The position numbers and the translations under genes are program-made. The notes beneath the pieces are model-generated. The model was not told the DNA's origin. It saw nothing but the letters and a program-made list of their open reading frames with translations, and did no database searches. From Altererythrobacter sp. (lineage in GTDB: Bacteria > Pseudomonadota > Alphaproteobacteria > Sphingomonadales > Sphingomonadaceae), in the NCBI GenBank assembly GCA_016793865.1, contig JAEULJ010000003.1, positions 248,001-312,000 of the forward strand: DNA of 64,000 bases. The letters are read 5' to 3'. Below, piece by piece: positions 59,124 through 64,000 of the stretch. How positions within the stretch are numbered: position 1 is the stretch's first letter; each line of letters starts with the position of its first letter.

Positions 59124-60730
59124 TCGCTGTCTCCTGGCGCATCGAAACGGGCATCGGCGCTGGCCGTTTCGCGCTGCTCGTCCTGCGAGGTTACGGTGAA
59201 ACGGAATTCCCCTGTCATCGCGCCCGCGGGCACGACCACATAAATCCGGGCGGCCAGCACCGCATCGGGGGGCACCGCCTTGACCACGGCGCGCGACGCG
59301 GTGTCGCGGCCGCTGGTGTCGGACCACATGATCGCGCGGGGCAGCCCCTCGATCTCGATCCGCATGGCGCGCGGCCGGCTTTCCATGTTGCGCAGCTTCA
59401 GCGTGTAGGAATTGCGCACCGATCCGTCGCTCAGCAGGATGAAGGGCGGGTTGCGATCGGGCGATACCGACAACCCGATGTGGTTGCGCACGCCCAGGGC
59501 GAACAGCATGGCGAGCCCGATGCTGGACCAGATCAGGAAATAGGCGATGGTCCGGGGCCGCAGCAGCGCCTTCCACGGCGATCGGGTCGGTTCGCCCCTG
59601 GCCTCCCTCGCGCAGTCCTCGAGCGTCGCGTAGTCGATCAGGCCGCGCGGGCGGCCCACGCTCGCCATCACGCGGTCGCAGGCGTCGATGCACAGGGCGC
59701 AGGTAATGCAGCCGACCTGCGGGCCCTGGCGGATGTCGATGCCGGTCGGGCACACGGCCACGCATTGCAGGCAATCGATGCAATCCCCCACCTTGCCCGG
59801 GTTGCGTTCGGCCTTCTTGACGCTGCCGCGCGGCTCCCCGCGCCAGTCCTTGTAAGTGACCAGGAGCGATTTTTCGTCCATCATCGCGGTCTGGATGCGC
59901 GGCCACGGGCACATGTAGATGCACACCTGCTCGCGCATGAACCCGCCCAGGGTGAAGGTGGTGAGCGTAAGGATGGCGACGGTGATATAGGCGGCAGGCG
60001 CGGCCCGGCCCGTCCAGAAGTCGCCCACCAGCGTGGGCGCATCGGCAAAATACATGATCCACGCGCCGCCCGTCCAGAAACTGATGACGAGATAGATCGC
60101 GTATTTGAAGGTCCGCCGCATCAGCTTGCGCGCACCCCAGGGCGCCGCATCGAGCCGCGCGCGTGCGTTGCGGTCACCGTCCACGAATCGATCGACATGC
60201 TGGAAGACATCGGTCCAGACGGTCTGCGGGCAGGCATATCCGCACCACGCGCGCCCCACCGCGCTTGTTACCAGGAACAACCCGAGCGCGGCCATGATGA
60301 GCAACCCGGCCACATAGTAGAATTCGTGCGGCCAGATCTCGATGCCGAACATGTAGAAGCGCTGGTTCGCCAGATCGACCAGCACCGCCTGGTCCGGCGC
60401 GTAGGGCCCGCGATCCCAGCGAACCCAGGGCGTGGCGTAGTAGATCGCCAGGGTGACCGCCATCATGCCCCATTTGAAGCGCCGAAAGGGACCGTCGATC
60501 CGCTGATTGTGAACCCTGGCCCGCTTCTCGAACAGCTTGACAGGCGGATGCTGGCGAGGCGTTTCGATCGGCTTGCGACGGACAGTCGTCGCGTCCGGCT
60601 CGGCTACAGCGCCCGAGACAGGCTGTTGCTCTCCTGCGCGGGCTTCCTGGGTCGCCAGCGACCAGTCGCGATCGTCGTCGCCACGCCGAGGCGGCACGCT
60701 CGACCCGCTCGTAGGTTCACGGCTCTCCAT
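59120..60730 (-). CDS. ccoG: Cytochrome c oxidase accessory protein CcoG
   Basis: A 536-residue membrane iron-sulfur protein (RdxA/FixG type). An N-terminal region with about five helices is followed by CGYACPQTVWTDVFQHVDRF and two 4Fe-4S motifs in CIDCLQCVAVCPTGIDIRQG and CITCALCIDACDRV; an Ig-like C-terminal domain lies in the periplasm. CcoG reduces Cu(II) for cbb3 assembly in studied species. It overlaps ccoP by 14 bases. Confidence 0.94.
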   Translation of the reverse strand: MESREPTSGSSVPPRRGDDDRDWSLATQEARAGEQQPVSGAVAEPDATTVRRKPIETPRQHPPVKLFEKRARVHNQRIDGPFRRFKWGMMAVTLAIYYATPWVRWDRGPYAPDQAVLVDLANQRFYMFGIEIWPHEFYYVAGLLIMAALGLFLVTSAVGRAWCGYACPQTVWTDVFQHVDRFVDGDRNARARLDAAPWGARKLMRRTFKYAIYLVISFWTGGAWIMYFADAPTLVGDFWTGRAAPAAYITVAILTLTTFTLGGFMREQVCIYMCPWPRIQTAMMDEKSLLVTYKDWRGEPRGSVKKAERNPGKVGDCIDCLQCVAVCPTGIDIRQGPQVGCITCALCIDACDRVMASVGRPRGLIDYATLEDCAREARGEPTRSPWKALLRPRTIAYFLIWSSIGLAMLFALGVRNHIGLSVSPDRNPPFILLSDGSVRNSYTLKLRNMESRPRAMRIEIEGLPRAIMWSDTSGRDTASRAVVKAVPPDAVLAARIYVVVPAGAMTGEFRFTVTSQDEQRETASADARFDAPGDSE

Positions 60731-61628
60731 CGACCTTCACCGCAGGATCGGCCGCTGCCTCGACAAAGTTCTCGCCGCCGCCGAGAGACCAGACATAGGC
60801 CGACAGCATCTTGATGGTGACGGGATCCAGGCGGGTGCCCCACTGCGGCATATGACCCATCCTGGGCTTCTGTATCTGGGCACGAATGTCGTCCCGAGTC
60901 CCGCCGTACAGCCAGATCGCATCGTTCAGCCGGGGGCCGCCGACCAATCGCATTCCCTCGCCCGAGGGGCCGTGGCAGGTGGCGCAATTGTCGCGGAAGA
61001 TCTGGGCGCCCGCGGAATTGGCGGAACCCTTCCCGCTCAGCGCCATGACATGGCTGAGAAGCGCTTCGAACTGGGCGGGCTCGAACATGGTTTCGAAAGG
61101 CGGCATCGCGCTGGTGCGCGTCTCCTTGATACCGGGCGCGCGGATGCCGTTGGTGATCGTGTAGTGGATAGCCTTGAGGTCGCCGCCCCATAGCCAGTCG
61201 TCATCGTTCAGATTGGGATAGCCGAGCGTCTGGCTGCCAGCGCCGCCCGATCCGTGGCATTGCGAGCAATACACCTGATAGGCGGAGCGCCCGCCCGCCA
61301 CGGCCTGGGCGAACAGCTTGCTGTCTTCCGGCAAGCGTTCGATGGGTGTCCGGGCGAGCTGTTCGCGCACCGATGCGCGCGCCTGATCGGCCACGCTCAT
61401 TTCCCTGGCCAGTTCCCCGCGGCTGCTCCAGCCCAGAACGCCGGCGGTGGCCTTGTCCACCATCGGCCAGGCGGGATAAAGGATGACATAGACGATGCCC
61501 CACACGATGGTCAGGTACAGCGTCCACAGCCACCAGCGGGGCATCGGGGTGTCGAGTTCTTCGATCCCGTCCCATTCATGCCCGACCGTCTCGGTTCCGG
61601 TCGGCTCGTCGATCCGCTTATTGACCAT
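60717..61628 (-). CDS. ccoP: cbb3 cytochrome c oxidase subunit CcoP, dihaem
   Basis: A 303-residue membrane-anchored cytochrome c. It has an N-terminal helix (WWLWTLYLTIVWGIVYVILY) and two haem sites, CSQCH (121-125) and CATCH (215-219), each with a later Met ligand. It carries electrons from soluble cytochrome c or bc1 to ccoN. The start overlaps ccoQ by 11 bases. Confidence 0.95.
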   Translation of the reverse strand: MVNKRIDEPTGTETVGHEWDGIEELDTPMPRWWLWTLYLTIVWGIVYVILYPAWPMVDKATAGVLGWSSRGELAREMSVADQARASVREQLARTPIERLPEDSKLFAQAVAGGRSAYQVYCSQCHGSGGAGSQTLGYPNLNDDDWLWGGDLKAIHYTITNGIRAPGIKETRTSAMPPFETMFEPAQFEALLSHVMALSGKGSANSAGAQIFRDNCATCHGPSGEGMRLVGGPRLNDAIWLYGGTRDDIRAQIQKPRMGHMPQWGTRLDPVTIKMLSAYVWSLGGGENFVEAAADPAVKVDGEP

Positions 61629-61800
61629 CGTCGTCTCGCGTCCCGGTCTTGTCTTCCTCGAAGATCGAATTGGCGGCGATCCGGCCCTGCCGCTTCGCGC
61701 CCGGCCGCAAGGTCCAGAGACAGAGACCGGCGAAGACCACCATGATGGCGATGAGGCCGTAACCGTCCGCGAAGTGCCTCAGCTTGTCGTAGAGGCTCAT
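61618..61800 (-). CDS. ccoQ: cbb3 oxidase subunit CcoQ
   Basis: A 60-residue protein with one membrane helix ([20 protein letters not shown]) and a charged tail, starting [12 protein letters not shown]. CcoQ stabilises the CcoP contact in cbb3 oxidases. The start overlaps the ccoO stop by four bases. Confidence 0.9.
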   Translation of the reverse strand: MSLYDKLRHFADGYGLIAIMVVFAGLCLWTLRPGAKRQGRIAANSIFEEDKTGTRDDDGQ

Positions 61801-62549
61801 CGACCGGTTTCCTCCGCCAGCATCTGCTGGGCCGCGGCGCTGTCCACGTCGACGAGAGTTCCAAGCATCTGGAGGTAGGCGACCAGCGCGTCCATCTCGG
61901 TCACCGCGGCGGGATTGCCGTCGAAATCGCGGACCTGCGCCTTGGGATACCGGCGCTGGAACTCCTCCACGTCGCCGCCGCTCTCGGGGTCGGCCTGAAG
62001 CACGATGTCCGCCATCGCCTGGCCGATGTCGCGCTTCGAATAGGGCACGCCCACGCGGCTAAGCGCGGTAAGCATGGCGCCCGCCCCCTCGGCCTTGAGC
62101 GGCGTATCGGCGAGAAATGCGTATTTCGGCATGATGCTTTCGGGCACCACGCTTTGCGGGTCTTTGAGATGCTGGACGTGCCAGGCATCGGAATAACGCC
62201 CGCCCACGCGCGCCAGATCCGGCCCGGTCCGCTTCGATCCCCACTGGAACGGGTGGTCGTACATGCTTTCGGCGGCCAGGCTGTAATGCCCATAACGCTC
62301 CACCTCGTCACGGAACGGGCGGATCATCTGGCTGTGGCACGAGTAGCAGCCCTCGCGCACATAGATGTTGCGCCCTGCCTGCTCCAGCGGGGTATAGGGC
62401 CGCATCCCCTTCACCTTCTCGATCGTGTTATCGATCCAGAACAGCGGCGCGATTTCCACGATGCCGCCGATCGCCACCGCGATGAAGGCGCCGATCGCGA
62501 GCAGGTTGATGTTCTTTTCCAGCTTCTTGTGCTGGGAGGCGAGACCCAT
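61797..62549 (-). CDS. ccoO: cbb3 cytochrome c oxidase subunit CcoO, monohaem
   Basis: A 250-residue membrane-anchored monohaem cytochrome c, with an N-terminal helix ([20 protein letters not shown]) and the haem site CYSCH (68-72), within [40 protein letters not shown] matches the family. It passes electrons to the catalytic subunit. It begins 10 bases after ccoN. Confidence 0.95.
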   Translation of the reverse strand: MGLASQHKKLEKNINLLAIGAFIAVAIGGIVEIAPLFWIDNTIEKVKGMRPYTPLEQAGRNIYVREGCYSCHSQMIRPFRDEVERYGHYSLAAESMYDHPFQWGSKRTGPDLARVGGRYSDAWHVQHLKDPQSVVPESIMPKYAFLADTPLKAEGAGAMLTALSRVGVPYSKRDIGQAMADIVLQADPESGGDVEEFQRRYPKAQVRDFDGNPAAVTEMDALVAYLQMLGTLVDVDSAAAQQMLAEETGR

Positions 62550-62559
62550 GACGAGCGTC

Positions 62560-64000
62560 CTATTCGGCGGGTTCGAGGGCGGCGGGGCGAGGCACGGGAC
62601 GATCCTTGTCCGGATCGTAGGCAGGCATGGCGCCCATGGGTGCTTCCTCCCGCAGCCGGCCCGAGATCGTCATCCAGATGTTGAAACCCATGATCAGCGC
62701 ACCGGCCAGGTACATGGCGCCCCCCACGGTACGAATGATGTAGAGCGGGTGCAGGGCGGCGACCGTTTCGGCGAAGCTGTTCACCAGATAGCCGTCGGGG
62801 CCGTATTCGCGCCACATGAGCCCCTGGGTGATGCCCGCCACCCACATGCTGGCGGCGTAGAACACGATACCCAGCGTCGCGAGCCAGAAGTGCCAGTTGA
62901 TCATCCGCAGCGAATACATCCGCTCGCGCCGCCACAATCTCGGAACCAGGAAATAGACCGCCGCGAAGCTTATCAGACCATTCCAGCCGAGCGCGCCCGA
63001 GTGGACATGGCCCACCGTCCAGTCAGTGTAGTGCGAGAGCGAGTTCACGGCCTTGATGCTGAGCATGGGGCCCTCGAATGTCGCCATGCCGTAGAACGCC
63101 AGCGCCATCACCATCATGCGGATGATCGGATCGGTGCGGACCTTGTCCCACGCCCCGTTGAGCGTCATCAGCCCGTTTATCATCCCGCCCCAGCTCGGCA
63201 TCCACAGGATCACCGAGAACACCATGCCGAGCGTCTGCGCCCAGTCTGGCAGGGCCGTGTAATGCAGATGGTGCGGGCCAGCCCAGATATAGAGGAAGAT
63301 CAGCGACCAGAAATGGATGATCGAGAGGCGGTAGGAATAGACGGGACGCTCGGCCTGCTTGGGCACGAAATAATACATCATCGCCAGAAACGGCACGGTC
63401 AGGAAGAATGCGACTGCGTTGTGGCCGTACCACCACTGGGTCAGCGCATCCTGCACCCCGGCAAAGGCCGAATAGGACAGCGACCCGTTCCAGGCGACCG
63501 GGACCGCCAGATTGTTGACGATGTGCAACATCGCGATCGTGATGATGAAGGACAGGTAGAACCAGTTCGCCACGTAGATATGCGGCTCGGTCCGGCGCGC
63601 GAGCGTGCCCACGAAGACGATGAGATAGGCGACCCAGACGATCGTGAGCCACAGATCCACGTACCATTCGGGCTCCGCGTATTCGCGGCTTTGCGTGACC
63701 CCGAACAGATAGCCCGAGGCGGCCAGGACGATAAAGAGCTGGTAGCCCCAGAACACGAACCGCGCGAGCGCGGGAAAGGCGAGCTGCGCCCGGCAGGTGC
63801 GCTGCACCACGTAGAAGCTGCTCGCGATCAGGATATTGCCCCCGAAGGCGAAGATCACCCCGGAGGTGTGCAGCGGCCGGACCCGCCCGAAATTGAGATA
63901 CGGCCCGAAGTTCAGCTCCGGAAAGGCTAGCTGCGAGGCGATGAACACGCCGGCGAGCATGCCGACGATCGCCCAGAACATGGTCGCCAGCACGCCCCAT
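62560..64000 (-). CDS. ccoN: cbb3 cytochrome c oxidase catalytic subunit CcoN, N-terminus cut by window edge
   Basis: The catalytic subunit with low-spin haem b, high-spin haem b3 and CuB that reduces O2 with high affinity. The visible about 480 residues carry many membrane helices, [13 protein letters not shown] (CuB-ligand region), [20 protein letters not shown] with the His pair, and [20 protein letters not shown]. The reading frame is open through the right edge, so the first residues and the promoter, with any FNR site, lie outside the window. Confidence 0.95.
   Translation of the reverse strand, partial: WGVLATMFWAIVGMLAGVFIASQLAFPELNFGPYLNFGRVRPLHTSGVIFAFGGNILIASSFYVVQRTCRAQLAFPALARFVFWGYQLFIVLAASGYLFGVTQSREYAEPEWYVDLWLTIVWVAYLIVFVGTLARRTEPHIYVANWFYLSFIITIAMLHIVNNLAVPVAWNGSLSYSAFAGVQDALTQWWYGHNAVAFFLTVPFLAMMYYFVPKQAERPVYSYRLSIIHFWSLIFLYIWAGPHHLHYTALPDWAQTLGMVFSVILWMPSWGGMINGLMTLNGAWDKVRTDPIIRMMVMALAFYGMATFEGPMLSIKAVNSLSHYTDWTVGHVHSGALGWNGLISFAAVYFLVPRLWRRERMYSLRMINWHFWLATLGIVFYAASMWVAGITQGLMWREYGPDGYLVNSFAETVAALHPLYIIRTVGGAMYLAGALIMGFNIWMTISGRLREEAPMGAMPAYDPDKDRPVPRPAALEPAE

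Overview
The window is GC-rich alphaproteobacterial chromosome. Gene content and order (tsf-rpsB, short archaeal-type psd beside pssA, ffs-dnaX-ybaB, lon-hup, SIMPL protein, ccoNOQPGHIS), the GAAC-N7-GAAC LexA boxes and a Ti-type relaxase module point to Sphingomonadales, probably Erythrobacteraceae. The genus is an inference from gene content only. No CRISPR array or rRNA was seen.

Layout. (1) 1-5.0 kb is chromosomal core: tsf (partial), rpsB, a small membrane-protein gene behind a LexA box, pssA-psd, a FabH-like ketoacyl synthase and a tiny doubtful ORF. (2) About 5.08-29.38 kb is an integrative mobilizable element in the 3' end of tRNA-Tyr. A P4-type integrase lies beside the intact tRNA, and a degenerate copy of the tRNA 3' end marks the far edge. 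It carries excisionase/AlpA-like regulators, a relaxase (traA) with divergent traC/traD and an oriT-like site between them, but no traG coupling gene and no type IV secretion genes. Its cargo looks like physiological-stress functions: an SLC13/TrkA_C permease, NhaA, three cold-shock-domain proteins, a second IF-1, a transglutaminase-like protein, a GT4/GH130 pair, and many tiny paralogous proteins. A three-gene unit (divergent cold-shock protein, then small family A, then small family B) is present twice in opposite orientation. An IS21-family element with an exact 8-bp target duplication has split one family A gene. (3) 29.4-49.6 kb is core again: tRNA-Tyr, rlmB, hup, lon, a PilZ-HTH protein, ybaB, dnaX, SRP RNA, an NDUFS4-like protein, hrpB, a polyprenyl diphosphate synthase, chorismate mutase, a PhoPQ-like two-component system with a PepSY protein, a SIMPL protein, an ABC-F ATPase, regulators and RlpA. 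(4) 49.7-51.8 kb is a visibly lower-GC insert of three genes (FRG domain, TIGR02391/Ymh, DUF5343), the best candidate for an uncharacterised defence module. (5) 52-56 kb holds uvrA with a LexA box and a CPBP protease. (6) 56.2-64 kb holds the complete cbb3 oxidase operon except the 5' end of ccoN, with a small Cys-rich gene translationally coupled to its end.

Functional links: uvrA and the small membrane-protein gene at 1811 share the SOS operator type; the cco genes overlap by a few bases and read as one operon for a high-affinity terminal oxidase and its copper/haem assembly; pssA-psd and dnaX-ybaB are coupled by 4-bp overlaps. Several genes (nhaA, the glycosyltransferase, the ORF at 4881) have no ATG/GTG/TTG where homology or a ribosome binding site demands a start, so their starts are tentative.
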